A DNA stretch of 64,000 nt from Kiritimatiellota bacterium. Lineage in GTDB: Bacteria; Verrucomicrobiota; Kiritimatiellia; Kiritimatiellales; Tichowtungiaceae. Shown here in pieces: positions 1-9,849 of this stretch; within the stretch, counting starts at the first letter, position 1; every line of letters starts with the position of its first letter. The translations under genes and the position numbers were made by a program. The stretch lies in NCBI GenBank assembly GCA_014381785.1, contig JACNKZ010000044.1:1-64000 (forward strand), given 5' to 3'. Under the pieces are notes generated by a model. The model was not told the DNA's origin and searched no databases. It saw nothing but the letters and a program-made list of their open reading frames with translations.

Positions 1-106
1 CATGCTAAATTCAGATAGCTTTCGGTATTTGCAGGCGGGACGCCTGCGGTACGTATCGCAGGCGTCCCGCCTGCCTTGTCCCGAAACCAAACTGAAATTG
101 GTATCA

Positions 107-170
107 GACAGGATGACAGGATCGCCTGGATGAGAAAATTAAATCCTGTCCATCCCGTTATCCTGTCAAA
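107..170. repeat. Inverted-pair repeat of the GACAGGATAACAGGAT family
   Basis: Left GACAGGATGACAGGAT; right ATCCCGTTATCCTGTC (reverse complement GACAGGATAACGGGAT). Confidence 0.7.
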
Positions 171-205
171 AAAAACGGGCGAGCCCCCGCAAAGCCTTCA
201 TATCA

Positions 206-511
206 CTAAAGCTCGTCGAGGATTCCATAAAAGTCGGAAATCGACTCCATCGATTTTTTCATCAGAACCAGCGAGACCCAGGTCAGCAACAGAACCACCA
301 CCGTCCAGATGATCTTTTTGCGGCGGCCCCAGTTCGGATGTATCCAGAAAAGCGGAATCGCCAGCGGGCCTGTGCACAGCACCGCCGTCACCATCGCCCC
401 GGGCCGCAGGTACCACGACACCTTTTTCTTCGGATTGAGGAATTGTCCGCAGTAGCGGCAGAGCACCGCCTCGTCTTGAATCTCCTCCGCACAGAATGGG
501 CACTTTTTCAT
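206..511 (-). CDS. Small zinc-ribbon membrane protein
   Basis: [24 protein letters not shown] zinc ribbon followed by hydrophobic segments. Confidence 0.7.
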   Translation of the reverse strand: MKKCPFCAEEIQDEAVLCRYCGQFLNPKKKVSWYLRPGAMVTAVLCTGPLAIPLFWIHPNWGRRKKIIWTVVVLLLTWVSLVLMKKSMESISDFYGILDEL

Positions 512-564
512 AGGAGAAAATGTACGCCTGCCCCTCGTCATTTACAACACGACTCTCAGCCGAA

Positions 565-1260
565 TCAGGGTTGAGGCGGCACTCTCGTCATCAGACGCTC
601 GAAAAACTCCGGAACGGGCGCTTCAAAGAACATCCGCTTACCGCTATACGGATGAGCAAATAAAATAGAACGCGAATGTAGCGCCATCCGTTCAAACTTT
701 TTACCTTTCAGTCCGTACTTTATATCGCCGACGACAGGATGGCCCAGTTCCGCGAAATGAACCCGGATCTGGTTTTTGCGGCCTGTCAGCAGATTGATCT
801 CCAGCTCGCTGAATTGATTGTTCTCCCGGACAACGCGGTATTGCGTCTCGGACCATTTACCCTTCGTCTGATCCGTTGAATAGACAAACTGATCATCGTT
901 CTCTGCCAGATAACTGGAAAGGGTTCCCGATTTTTCAGCCAGAGAACCGTGGACGACCGCCCGATATTCTTTCTGAACCTCTTTCCACTGACTTTTGATC
1001 TGCTGCTGCACCTCTTCGGATTTGGCAAAAATCAGCAGGCCGGAGGTTTCACGGTCGAGCCGATGAACCACATAGGCGCGCAGCCTTGATCGCGCGGCCC
1101 CTTTGCGCAGATAGGCAGTCAAAATCCGCTCGGCGGTCCGCGACTCATCGCGGTGAAAGCTCATCGTCAGCAGACCCGGCTCTTTATTGATCACTAGCAG
1201 GTCACGGTCTTCAAACACCACCCGCAGACCTCGAGGAGCATATTTATTGGGTTTTTTCAT
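565..1260 (-). CDS. RluA-family RNA pseudouridine synthase
   Basis: VVHRLDRETSGLLIFAKS, ALHSRSILFAHPYSGK motifs; start chosen at MKKPNKYAPRGL rather than the longer ORF. Confidence 0.85.
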   Translation of the reverse strand: MKKPNKYAPRGLRVVFEDRDLLVINKEPGLLTMSFHRDESRTAERILTAYLRKGAARSRLRAYVVHRLDRETSGLLIFAKSEEVQQQIKSQWKEVQKEYRAVVHGSLAEKSGTLSSYLAENDDQFVYSTDQTKGKWSETQYRVVRENNQFSELEINLLTGRKNQIRVHFAELGHPVVGDIKYGLKGKKFERMALHSRSILFAHPYSGKRMFFEAPVPEFFERLMTRVPPQP

Positions 1261-1317
1261 AAGCGAAAAAGATATCCCTGTTCCCCGCCGTTTACAACCC
1301 ATCGGCGTCCACTTGTT

Positions 1318-1332
1318 TTCCAAAGGTTGGAA
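1318..1332. repeat. Palindrome TTCCAA-AGG-TTGGAA
   Basis: Direct reading. Confidence 0.9.
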
Positions 1333-1441
1333 AAAAGTATGCCCCGGTGGGAAGCCGGGGCGTGGAGCGTTGGAGTACCGGATTATTGGATTACAGAAAT
1401 CCCCAATACTCCACCACTCCCTAAATCCATTATTCCATTCC

Positions 1442-1855
1442 CTATGGATCGAGGTTGGTGAGTTCCTGCGTATCGAGGTCAATACGGCGGTAGTAGCAGT
1501 CGCGCGGCTCCCCGTTTTTGTTTTTGGTGTGGCAGATGCTGCCGCGGTTCGGGCGCACGATGAATAGCAATGAGTTCTGCTCGCAGTTAACGCGGGCTTC
1601 GAGCAGGTCAAAGGTTTCGCCGGAGGTGAGCCCTTTAATCCACAACTCCTGTCGCGAGGAGCTCCACAGCACGAGCATTTTGCGTTTCAGCGATTCTTCA
1701 AACGCCTGCTTATTAATGTAGGCAACCAAAATCACCTCTTTGGTGTCGGCGTGTTGAACAGCAACCGGAATGATGCCCTTGCAGGCGGCAGCGGCTTTTT
1801 CGACCTTATTCCAGTCGAGTTCCAGTTTCAGTCCTTCTTCGAGTTCTTTGCTCAT
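1442..1855 (-). CDS. hisI: Phosphoribosyl-AMP cyclohydrolase
   Basis: VAVQHADTKEVILVAYINKQAFEESLK, LWSSSRQELWIKGLTSGE, NRGSICHTKNKNGEPRDCYYRRI. Confidence 0.92.
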   Translation of the reverse strand: MSKELEEGLKLELDWNKVEKAAAACKGIIPVAVQHADTKEVILVAYINKQAFEESLKRKMLVLWSSSRQELWIKGLTSGETFDLLEARVNCEQNSLLFIVRPNRGSICHTKNKNGEPRDCYYRRIDLDTQELTNLDP

Positions 1856-1970
1856 CGGGGTCTCCTGTTAAAAAGCAAGGATTCCATCCTACGGAAAGCC
1901 CCGGCTTTTGCAACAATTAGAACTCTGAGTTCTCTACATGTGTCATCAAGGATGTAAGAAAATAGGAGAA

Positions 1971-2160
1971 TTTTGACAGGATAACAGGATGGTCTGGGAT
2001 GTCCGTCCTGTTAATCAGGACGCTGTTCTAATGATTCCGAAGCGGCCTGCGCGTTAGTCGGAACTGGTTAGCTTTTGATTTAAGCAAAGGAATGCTGATA
2101 AACAGGATCACTCTAGATCTGTTAAAAAACGATCATGAAAATCCTGTTATCCTGTCAAAA
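1971..2160. repeat. MITE-like element with perfect 20-bp inverted repeats TTTTGACAGGATAACAGGAT
   Basis: 1971-1990 TTTTGACAGGATAACAGGAT; 2141-2160 ATCCTGTTATCCTGTCAAAA. Confidence 0.85.
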
Positions 2161-2185
2161 AAGAAGCTGATCTGCGCGACTAAAA

Positions 2186-3217
2186 TCAGCGGCGTTTGCG
2201 GCGGGAGGGAACAGAGAGCGTTCCATTAAAAAATTCAATAATGTGCCCTTTTTCGACCATCCAGCGGATCGGATTGAGGATTTGGTGGGCCTCGGCGGAA
2301 TCTTTGTCCGCGCCGGGACGCAAGCCTTCGAGAAGCTGCTGACGGGTGGAGCCGGGATGGTCGCCCAGAAACTCGAGCACGAGCCGTATATTCTCCACCG
2401 TCGCGTCCGGCGCGATCGGGTCGGGTTTGACTGCGGTGACGAAGTTGATGTTTTTACCCGCCTTAAAGGTGTAGAGGTGCAGGTGGCGGAAGGCGGCGCG
2501 CAGTGCGAAGGCGAGGGAAATCGGGAAGCGGCTCTCTTTCTGCCAGGCTTCGCGCACCATGCGGATCAGGTTGTAGTCTTTGATCTTGCGGGCCAGTGAG
2601 GACGGAAGCACCGCACGGGTGACTTCTTCAATTTCGGTGTCGGCAATGTGGGTACGCACGTAGTCTTCGGCCTGCACCAGAGAAAATTCTTTGGCCTGAT
2701 CGCCCTCTTTGAGGCGATAAACCGTTTTCTTTGAAGACTCCTGCTTCCACTGCTCGATCAGCTCTTCGTCACGAACCGTCTGCACCTTTTCTTTAAAGCG
2801 GTCGAAGGACATGCCGGCGTAGCGGGTGCGGTGGATTTCAGCCAGGCGTTCGCTGTAGCTGTGATGGTTGGGCGGGCCGACCAGAATGCCATCAATTTTT
2901 CCAATCATTGGAAAAACACCGGCCGGCGGCTCAGTTTCGAGCTCTTCTTTGACAAAGAAATCTTCCAAATGCTCGTCGAGCAACTGACGCAGAAGCACCT
3001 CGCGGTCGGTGGCAACCATTTTGGACCGTTTGCCCTGATAGAGCTTAAAGCCTTCCGGCGCGCCCTGCACCTCGAGCTTCACCAGGTGGCCGCGCGGGTC
3101 GGAAAGGAAGATGTGGGCGAGGTCGATCAGCGGATAGGCGCGTTTGGAATGGTGAATCTGACGGACCAGAGACGCCAGCCGTTCCTGCTCAGGAAGAAAA
3201 CGGATTTCGACCGGCAA
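2186..3217 (-). CDS. Conserved hypothetical protein; open frame continues upstream into an Arg/Asp/Pro-rich repeat
   Basis: ORF track; frame stays open through 3217-3550 encoding RRDDARAP repeats. Confidence 0.6.
   Translation of the reverse strand: MPVEIRFLPEQERLASLVRQIHHSKRAYPLIDLAHIFLSDPRGHLVKLEVQGAPEGFKLYQGKRSKMVATDREVLLRQLLDEHLEDFFVKEELETEPPAGVFPMIGKIDGILVGPPNHHSYSERLAEIHRTRYAGMSFDRFKEKVQTVRDEELIEQWKQESSKKTVYRLKEGDQAKEFSLVQAEDYVRTHIADTEIEEVTRAVLPSSLARKIKDYNLIRMVREAWQKESRFPISLAFALRAAFRHLHLYTFKAGKNINFVTAVKPDPIAPDATVENIRLVLEFLGDHPGSTRQQLLEGLRPGADKDSAEAHQILNPIRWMVEKGHIIEFFNGTLSVPSRRKRR
2899..2913. repeat. Palindrome TTCCAA-TCA-TTGGAA inside the 2186-3217 ORF (FPMIGK)
   Basis: Direct reading. 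Confidence 0.9.
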
Positions 3218-3603
3218 CTCAATGTGCTGCGGACGCGGAGTAAACTCCCGGCGCGGTGCGCGTGCATCATCACGGCGCGGCGCGCGTGCATCATCCCGGC
3301 GGGGCGCGCGCGCGTCATCACGGCGGGGCGGACGACGATCGGAGGAACGCGGCGGCCCATCCCGGCGGGGGCCACTCCGGTGCTCGCGACGGGGCGGGCG
3401 ATCATCAACCTGGTAATGATTTATTGCGGGTTCTTTTTTGGCCCATTTCGGAACAAAGTTTAAGTCGAGGAGGATGTCCTCGTCGGGGCGGCCGCTATTC
3501 TTCGGCGGAGTCGTTTTTTCAGATATGGCGAAACCTTTTGCTTTAGAAGTTCATTAGTATACGCTTTCCACGGTTTCGGAAAGTAAAAACCTGTTAGAGA
3601 CTT

Positions 3604-5319
3604 ATGAATAACCCAACTGTGGAAGAAGACGATTTAGAAAAATACTCCTCGGCGATCACGCTGTCGGACATGGAAATCTTTGTTTTCCCCGAGCTGCTCT
3701 ACGCGTTGCTGCTGGCGAATGTTATGAGTCCGCGCGTCTGGGCATGGCTCGACGATCCGTGGTTCGCCAAAATCGACACGATGTCGCCGTCAAAAAAAAT
3801 CAACCGCCTCAAGCAGTACATTATTGATCACTATGAGTTCAATCTGGATCTCGACACCTGGGGCTTGACCGATCAGGAAAGCGAAATGAAGCGCTTTGAA
3901 CCCTTCATGAGCCGTGAAACCATCAGCGACTCCAACGCCCTGTTCGGCTATCAGGGAGACAAACACTACTTCGACCTCGATATCCGCCGCCATTTCGGTC
4001 TCGAAAAATATAACGACACCGCGATCCCGTACTGGAAAACGGAAACCGTCGAGGCGATGGACGCCTTTGCCCGGAAAGACGAATACCGGGTCGGTGCCGG
4101 CGAGTGTGTTTCCCTTTCGACGCTCTACGCTGCCGCGCTTTTCATCATCTGCAAAGTTCCGCTCGAAGACATTTTCCTGATGGCCACCCCGCTCCACTCG
4201 CAGAATTTCATTGCATACAACGACGGCTTTTTAACCAACAATCGGCGGATCGTCACCAAGAACATGTGGTTCAACGGAACGGAGCTGACCGACAAAGCGC
4301 AGCGCGCGTTGCGTAACGAGCGAATTACCATGGTGATGAACAACACCGGCATTGTGCACTGCATCTACGACGAGATGAGCATGGAGCCCGCGGAATACGA
4401 GCGCTTCAAAAGACAGGTCGGTGACTACCTCTCCACGCCCATCACCTTTGAGATCCTCGCCAACTTCCTGCGCCAACATTCTCAATTCCAGAAATGCTTC
4501 CAGATCTGCCACGACTATCACGGCAAAAAACGCTGGATCCCCGCCGAACGCGCCTACGCCTACGAACACGCCGGGCCGTTCAAGGTCAGTGACAACACCC
4601 GCGACAAGCTTCTCGAAGAAATCGACAGCGACGAGTTCTACTGCGACCCCCTGCCCAAGCGCATCTGCATGCCGAAACTCGAAGAATTCTTCAAAGACAA
4701 TCCGATCCTCCACTACGATGCCGAAAGCATGGCCGAGCTGGGTAAAAAACTCGAATGCCGTAACGCGCAGAAAAACGAAATGCTCGCCGCACTTGCCGAT
4801 TTCGTCCATCTGGAACCCGAGTTTCCAACCCTTGGGAAAAAAGTGTCCAAGCCTTGGAAAAAGATCGAACTAACAGCGGAAATGGGCCGCGACGAGGTGA
4901 TCAAAACTATCGAATCGATCCGGGATGAAAATCCCTCAGCCGATCTGGCTTTCTATTCTCTGCGCGACATGACCCGCTGCGACTGGGCTCCATTCCTTAA
5001 AGCCGCGCTCGAGCGCAATCCGGCCTGCATCCAAGCCACCAAAGAACTGAGCGACGACGAACTTTTCCAAACCTTGGAAAAAATGAATTCCGAGTCGATC
5101 TATGACGGCCCGCGCCTCGCCCAGCCCGATGAAATCTGGAACTTCCAGACCGGCGACGGCCTTGAAAAAGCCATCCTGCTGGCCGATGTCTGGAAAACCC
5201 GCCACCCGGATGAAATCATCGAACTGGACGTCCAGACCGGCCGCGCGCACATGACTCTGGGGACAAAAACCATTTCGTTCGAATCGAATAAAGGGCTAAC
5301 CCGCTCATGTCATCTATAA
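3604..5319 (+). CDS. Hypothetical protein with possible transglutaminase-like Cys/His core
   Basis: Long ORF; GECVSLSTLYAAALF followed by ATPLHSQNF resembles the transglutaminase core Cys/His layout. Confidence 0.6.
   Translation: MNNPTVEEDDLEKYSSAITLSDMEIFVFPELLYALLLANVMSPRVWAWLDDPWFAKIDTMSPSKKINRLKQYIIDHYEFNLDLDTWGLTDQESEMKRFEPFMSRETISDSNALFGYQGDKHYFDLDIRRHFGLEKYNDTAIPYWKTETVEAMDAFARKDEYRVGAGECVSLSTLYAAALFIICKVPLEDIFLMATPLHSQNFIAYNDGFLTNNRRIVTKNMWFNGTELTDKAQRALRNERITMVMNNTGIVHCIYDEMSMEPAEYERFKRQVGDYLSTPITFEILANFLRQHSQFQKCFQICHDYHGKKRWIPAERAYAYEHAGPFKVSDNTRDKLLEEIDSDEFYCDPLPKRICMPKLEEFFKDNPILHYDAESMAELGKKLECRNAQKNEMLAALADFVHLEPEFPTLGKKVSKPWKKIELTAEMGRDEVIKTIESIRDENPSADLAFYSLRDMTRCDWAPFLKAALERNPACIQATKELSDDELFQTLEKMNSESIYDGPRLAQPDEIWNFQTGDGLEKAILLADVWKTRHPDEIIELDVQTGRAHMTLGTKTISFESNKGLTRSCHL
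4823..4859. repeat. Two adjacent degenerate palindromes of the TTCCAA-N3-TTGGAA family
   Basis: TTCCAACCCTTGGGAA and GTCCAAGCCTTGGAA, read as FPTLGKKVSKPWKK. Confidence 0.8.
5065..5079. repeat. Palindrome TTCCAA-ACC-TTGGAA inside ORF (FQTLEK)
   Basis: Direct reading. Confidence 0.9.
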
Positions 5320-7616
5320 CATCCCCCGAACTGCTCGCACCCGCCGGAACACCCGAAGCCGCCTGGGCCGCGCTTGCGTACGGAGCGGACGCCGTCTACG
5401 CCGGACTGCCCCGCTTTTCGGCCCGCGCCAAAGCTGCCAACTTCACCTGCGAAGCGCTCGATGAACTCATCGGATACGCGCACCACCTCGACCGCCGCGT
5501 CTACATCACCTTCAACACCCTCGTCCAACAGCACGAACTCGGCACGGCGCTCGACACGCTCGCTCAAATTCGCGACCTCCATGCCGACGGCGTGATCGTT
5601 CAGGATATGGGCGTCGCCCATTTGATCCGCAACAACTTTCCGCAGCTACGGCTGCATGCCAGCACCCAGCTTGCGGTGCACAACCTCGCCGGAGCCAAAC
5701 AGCTCGCCGAACACGGTTTTAAACGCGTCGTCCTCGCGCGCGAACTCAGCCTCAAACAGATCGCTCACATCAGCCGCGAATGCGGCATCGAAACCGAGAC
5801 CTTCATCCACGGCGCACTCTGCTATTCCTACAGCGGACTCTGCCTCTTCTCCTCGCACCTGCTCGGCCGCAGCGGCAACCGCGGCCACTGCGCCTACTGC
5901 TGCCGCCAGCCCTTCCGCACCGAAAACGGCACCGAAAACCTCCCGTTTTCCATGAAAGATTTCACCGCCGCCGCCCACCTGCACGAGCTGCTCGACGCCG
6001 GCGTCCGCTCCCTCAAAATTGAAGGCCGCATGAAAGGCGCGCATTACGTCGCCGCCGTCACCGACTTCTACCGCAGCCTGCTCGGAGGCGATTCCGCCAA
6101 CTCCGCGCAACGCCTCGCCGACATCCAGACCATCTTCGGACGCCCCTCCACCGGCCTCTACTTAACGGACGAGGAAGAATTCCCGATCGATCCGGTTAAC
6201 GCCGGACATCACGGCGCGCTCATCGGCACCGTTCAGGAAACCCGTCCGGGCGGCTGGCTTATTTTTAAAAGCAACCGCGCGCTGGGAAAACACGATGGAC
6301 TGAAAGTCGAAACACCCGGCGAAATCTTCGCCTACGGCTTTGCCGCCAACGACCTGCGCCTGCTCTCCGACCCCGAAACCAAACGCCGCTTCGAGCTGCC
6401 CGCCGACACAGAGATTGCAGTCCGGCTTCCTCCGGATGCACCGCCTATTAAAAACGGCACGCTCATCTACTGCTCCATCTCTCAGGAAGTTCGCCAGCGC
6501 TACAGCTTTTCCGCCCCGCGCCCCGGTCAATACCGCCAGCGCCGCCCCGTCGATATCCATGTTTTCCAAACATTGGAAAAAATGGATATCACCGCCAGCG
6601 CCGACGGCATCCAAACCACGCACACCCTGCCTGGACCGTTCGAACCCGCCAAACAACCCGAAAAATCAGCCGCCGCCATCCAGACGTGTTTTGAAAAACT
6701 CGGCGACACCAGCTGGCGGCTCGGCGACCTGACCTTTGCGGAAAACTCCGTTGCGGTTTTTGTCCCCGTCTCGGTGCTGAACGGTGCCCGCCGCCGACTG
6801 ATCGAGGACTTTTCCAATGTCTGGAACCGACAGCGTCGGGGCACAGAAGAAAAGTTCCAAACATTGGAACTTTTCCAAAAAACAAACTCCACGGAATCTG
6901 TTTTTTGGTCGGTGAAATCGAGAAGTTTCCAACCATTGGAATCTATCGACGAGTTCGTTTTGGAGATGAATCCGAAACAACCGGAAGAAACCGAAAAAGC
7001 GGCGGCTTTTTATGCGGACAAACTCCGGCTGGCCCTGCCCGTCATTATTCGCGACGACGACGTGGAGGCGTTCAAAACATTGATCGATCAGTTTCCAGAC
7101 ATTGGAAAATGGGAAGCGGCCAATGTCGGCGGGCTTCACCTCCTGAACGGCAGACAGGATATCACGGCGGACTGGCCGCTCTACACGCTCAACGCGCAGG
7201 CCGCGCTGCAATGGCGGGAACAGGGTGTTCAGCACATGGTGTTGTCGCCCGAAGATCAGGCGGAAAACCTCTCGGCACTCATCCAGGAACTGGGTGATGC
7301 CGCCATCATCCCCGTCTACCAGCATACGCCGCTGATGATCTCCGCCACAAAACCGGCGGCGGACGGCCACGAGCTGATTGACCGCTCGAACCGCGCTTTC
7401 CGCGTCGAGCCAAACGGCAGGGAATTTGTTTTAGTGAACGAAGTGCCCTTCTCGCTCGCCGGAAAACTCGACGAACTGCAGGCCGCCGGCGCGCGGCGCT
7501 TTCGCATCGATTTGTGTTACGGAACCAATGCGGATGCCAAAAAGATTGTGGGGGATTTCATCTCCGGCCGCCGCGTCCCCGGACATACCGGAAACGTGGA
7601 CCGCCACCTCCAATAG
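5307..7616 (+). CDS. Peptidase U32 family protein
   Basis: LLAPAGTPEAAWAALAYGADAVYAGL, VARELSLKQIAHI, FIHGALCYSYSGLCLFSSHLLGRSGNRGHCAYCCRQPF. Confidence 0.9.
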   Translation: MSSITSPELLAPAGTPEAAWAALAYGADAVYAGLPRFSARAKAANFTCEALDELIGYAHHLDRRVYITFNTLVQQHELGTALDTLAQIRDLHADGVIVQDMGVAHLIRNNFPQLRLHASTQLAVHNLAGAKQLAEHGFKRVVLARELSLKQIAHISRECGIETETFIHGALCYSYSGLCLFSSHLLGRSGNRGHCAYCCRQPFRTENGTENLPFSMKDFTAAAHLHELLDAGVRSLKIEGRMKGAHYVAAVTDFYRSLLGGDSANSAQRLADIQTIFGRPSTGLYLTDEEEFPIDPVNAGHHGALIGTVQETRPGGWLIFKSNRALGKHDGLKVETPGEIFAYGFAANDLRLLSDPETKRRFELPADTEIAVRLPPDAPPIKNGTLIYCSISQEVRQRYSFSAPRPGQYRQRRPVDIHVFQTLEKMDITASADGIQTTHTLPGPFEPAKQPEKSAAAIQTCFEKLGDTSWRLGDLTFAENSVAVFVPVSVLNGARRRLIEDFSNVWNRQRRGTEEKFQTLELFQKTNSTESVFWSVKSRSFQPLESIDEFVLEMNPKQPEETEKAAAFYADKLRLALPVIIRDDDVEAFKTLIDQFPDIGKWEAANVGGLHLLNGRQDITADWPLYTLNAQAALQWREQGVQHMVLSPEDQAENLSALIQELGDAAIIPVYQHTPLMISATKPAADGHELIDRSNRAFRVEPNGREFVLVNEVPFSLAGKLDELQAAGARRFRIDLCYGTNADAKKIVGDFISGRRVPGHTGNVDRHLQ
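6552..6590. repeat. Extended palindrome with GATATCCAT/ATGGATATC outer arms around TTCCAA-ACA-TTGGAA
   Basis: GATATCCATGTTTTCCAAACATTGGAAAAAATGGATATC inside the U32 gene. Confidence 0.9.
6812..6941. repeat. Three TTCCAA-N3-TTGGAA family palindromes inside the U32 gene
   Basis: 6812 TTCCAATGTCTGGAA, 6855 TTCCAAACATTGGAA, 6927 TTCCAACCATTGGAA. Confidence 0.85.
7093..7107. repeat. Near-palindrome TTCCAG-ACA-TTGGAA inside the U32 gene (FPDIGK)
   Basis: Direct reading. Confidence 0.75.
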
Positions 7617-7680
7617 ACAAAAGTCGACGCATCGGCACAGCAATTGCTACATATATCAACATCTGACACGGAGGTTGAAT

Positions 7681-8019
7681 ATGAAATCTGTTTACACTGC
7701 GGCCTGCGCCGCGCTTGCCCTTATTCTTTTGAGCGGATGCGCCATGATTCCCGGCGGAGTCGCCCCGTCCAATACACCGATTAACGGCCGAAATTACACC
7801 GAGCTGGGCTACGCCAAAGAAACCGACAGCCGGATTTACCTGCTGGGACTACTGCCTATTTCGGGATCGAATACGATTCGCGATGCAATCGAAGAAGCCA
7901 TTGATTCGAAGAACGGCGATGCGCTGATCAACATCACGGTTGAAACCTATGGTCAGTATTGGATTTTGTGGTCCCGTGTCGCCACCCGTGTTGAAGGAAA
8001 TGTAATTCGTTTTTATTAG
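7681..8019 (+). CDS. Small lipoprotein
   Basis: MKSVYTAACAALALILLSGCAM lipobox. Confidence 0.8.
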   Translation: MKSVYTAACAALALILLSGCAMIPGGVAPSNTPINGRNYTELGYAKETDSRIYLLGLLPISGSNTIRDAIEEAIDSKNGDALINITVETYGQYWILWSRVATRVEGNVIRFY

Positions 8020-8086
8020 CTTTGAGAAAAAGTCCAACTCCAGGATTGCGCTGATCTCAAAAAGTGAGAGGATGCCCCGCGTTACG

Positions 8087-8121
8087 GAAGGGCCTGAACA
8101 GGTTTCAGGCCCTTCTTTTTT
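8087..8121 (+). terminator. Rho-independent terminator
   Basis: GAAGGGCCTGA...TCAGGCCCTTC followed by a T run. Confidence 0.75.
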
Positions 8122-8142
8122 ATTTTTGAGCGGAGATTTTAC

Positions 8143-9687
8143 ATGTTAGATTTTTTTCAGAAGAAGCGCGGAACGTTTAAAAACGATGTTTTATCGGGAA
8201 TTACGGTGGCGCTGGCGCTGGTGCCGGAAGCGGTCGCCTTTTCCTTTGTAGCGGGTGTCGAACCGCAGGTCGGGCTGTTCTCCGCCTTTATCGTCGGGTT
8301 GATCGCCGCCACCTTCGGCGGGCGTCCGGGCATGATTTCCGGCGCAACCGGTGCAATTGCCGTGGTGATCGCCCCGCTGGTGGCGAGCCACGGCGTGGAA
8401 TATCTGTTTGCCGCCATTGTGCTGGCGGGCATCATCCAGATCGTGATCGGTCTGTTGCGCTGGGGTAAATTTATTCGCCTGGTTCCGCATCCGGTGATGC
8501 TCGGCTTTGTAAACGGACTGGCCATCATCATTTTTCTTTCCCAGTTTGAGGCATTCAAAACGGAGAATGCGGACGGCCATCACGCATGGATTACCGGTGC
8601 TCCGCTGCTTGTACTTTTCGGACTGATCGCGCTGACCATGGCGATCACTCACTTTCTGCCCAGACTAACCAAAGCCGTTCCGGCGGCACTGGCAGCGATT
8701 GTGATCTGCACCCTCGCCGCGATGGGTCTGGAGCGTCTTGGCCTGCACACCCCGACGGTCGCCGAAATGGCCGGCGGCTCGCTGGCCGGCGGCTTTCCGC
8801 CCCTGCGCATTCCGGATATCCCGCTCGATTTTGAAACGCTGAAAATTCTCTTCTCCTTCGCACTGCCGGTGGCGGCGGTCGGCCTGATCGAATCGCTGAT
8901 GACGATGACGTTGATCGACGAAATTACCGAAACGCGCGGACGTGGCAACCGCGAGTGTATCGGTCAGGGCTCCGCCAACATTCTGAGCGGCCTGTTCGGC
9001 GGCATGGGCGGTTGCGCAATGATCGGGCAGTCGATGATCAACATCAGCTCCGGCGGGCGCGGGCGCACCTCCGGTATCGCCGCCGCGGTCGGCCTGCTGC
9101 TGTTCGTCCTGTTCGGCGCCGATCTAATCGGACACATTCCGACCGCCGCGCTGGTCGGGGTGATGTTTATGGTGGTGATCGGCACCTTTGAATGGACCAC
9201 CTTCCGCATCCTGCACAAAATTCCGAAATCCGACACGCTGATTATTCTGGCGGTATCCATCATTACCGTCTTCACCAACCTGGCGGTGGCGGTGGCGATC
9301 GGCATCATCATCAGCGCACTGGTGTTTGCCTGGGAAAAAGGCAAAAAGATCGACTGCACAACCTATCTGGATGAGCACGACACAAAGGTCTACAAACTCA
9401 ACGGCGCGCTGTTTTTTGGTTCGGCGCACAGCTTTAACGAACTGTTCACTCCGGCAGACGATCCAGACGAAGTGGTGATCGACTTCATGCGCTCACGCGT
9501 CTACGACCACTCGGCTCTCGATGCGGTTCACAAGCTGACCGAAAAGTATGCCGCTGCCGGCAAACGCCTGCATCTGCTCAATCTAAGTAAAGAGTGCCTA
9601 ACCCTGCTCGGCAACGCCGAGGGCGTGGTGGAGGTGAGTGTAATTGAAGACCTCGACTGGCACTTGGCAGTTGATGAGCTGGCATAG
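8143..9687 (+). CDS. SulP-family anion/sulfate permease with STAS domain
   Basis: VLSGITVALALVPEAVAFSFVAGVEPQVGLFSA plus C-terminal STAS-like region. Confidence 0.9.
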   Translation: MLDFFQKKRGTFKNDVLSGITVALALVPEAVAFSFVAGVEPQVGLFSAFIVGLIAATFGGRPGMISGATGAIAVVIAPLVASHGVEYLFAAIVLAGIIQIVIGLLRWGKFIRLVPHPVMLGFVNGLAIIIFLSQFEAFKTENADGHHAWITGAPLLVLFGLIALTMAITHFLPRLTKAVPAALAAIVICTLAAMGLERLGLHTPTVAEMAGGSLAGGFPPLRIPDIPLDFETLKILFSFALPVAAVGLIESLMTMTLIDEITETRGRGNRECIGQGSANILSGLFGGMGGCAMIGQSMINISSGGRGRTSGIAAAVGLLLFVLFGADLIGHIPTAALVGVMFMVVIGTFEWTTFRILHKIPKSDTLIILAVSIITVFTNLAVAVAIGIIISALVFAWEKGKKIDCTTYLDEHDTKVYKLNGALFFGSAHSFNELFTPADDPDEVVIDFMRSRVYDHSALDAVHKLTEKYAAAGKRLHLLNLSKECLTLLGNAEGVVEVSVIEDLDWHLAVDELA

Positions 9688-9849
9688 GGGAATTGGAATA
9701 CTGGATTGATGGAGCATTGGAATGGTGAAAACATCTTTTCTGCATCATCCCCTTAATACTCTACGAAGGACTTTCTCCACTTCTGGGTGAGCGGCGATTC
9801 GCCGCATCAAAATGAATTCCCTAGGCAGAGGTTAGCGCGGCATAATCGG

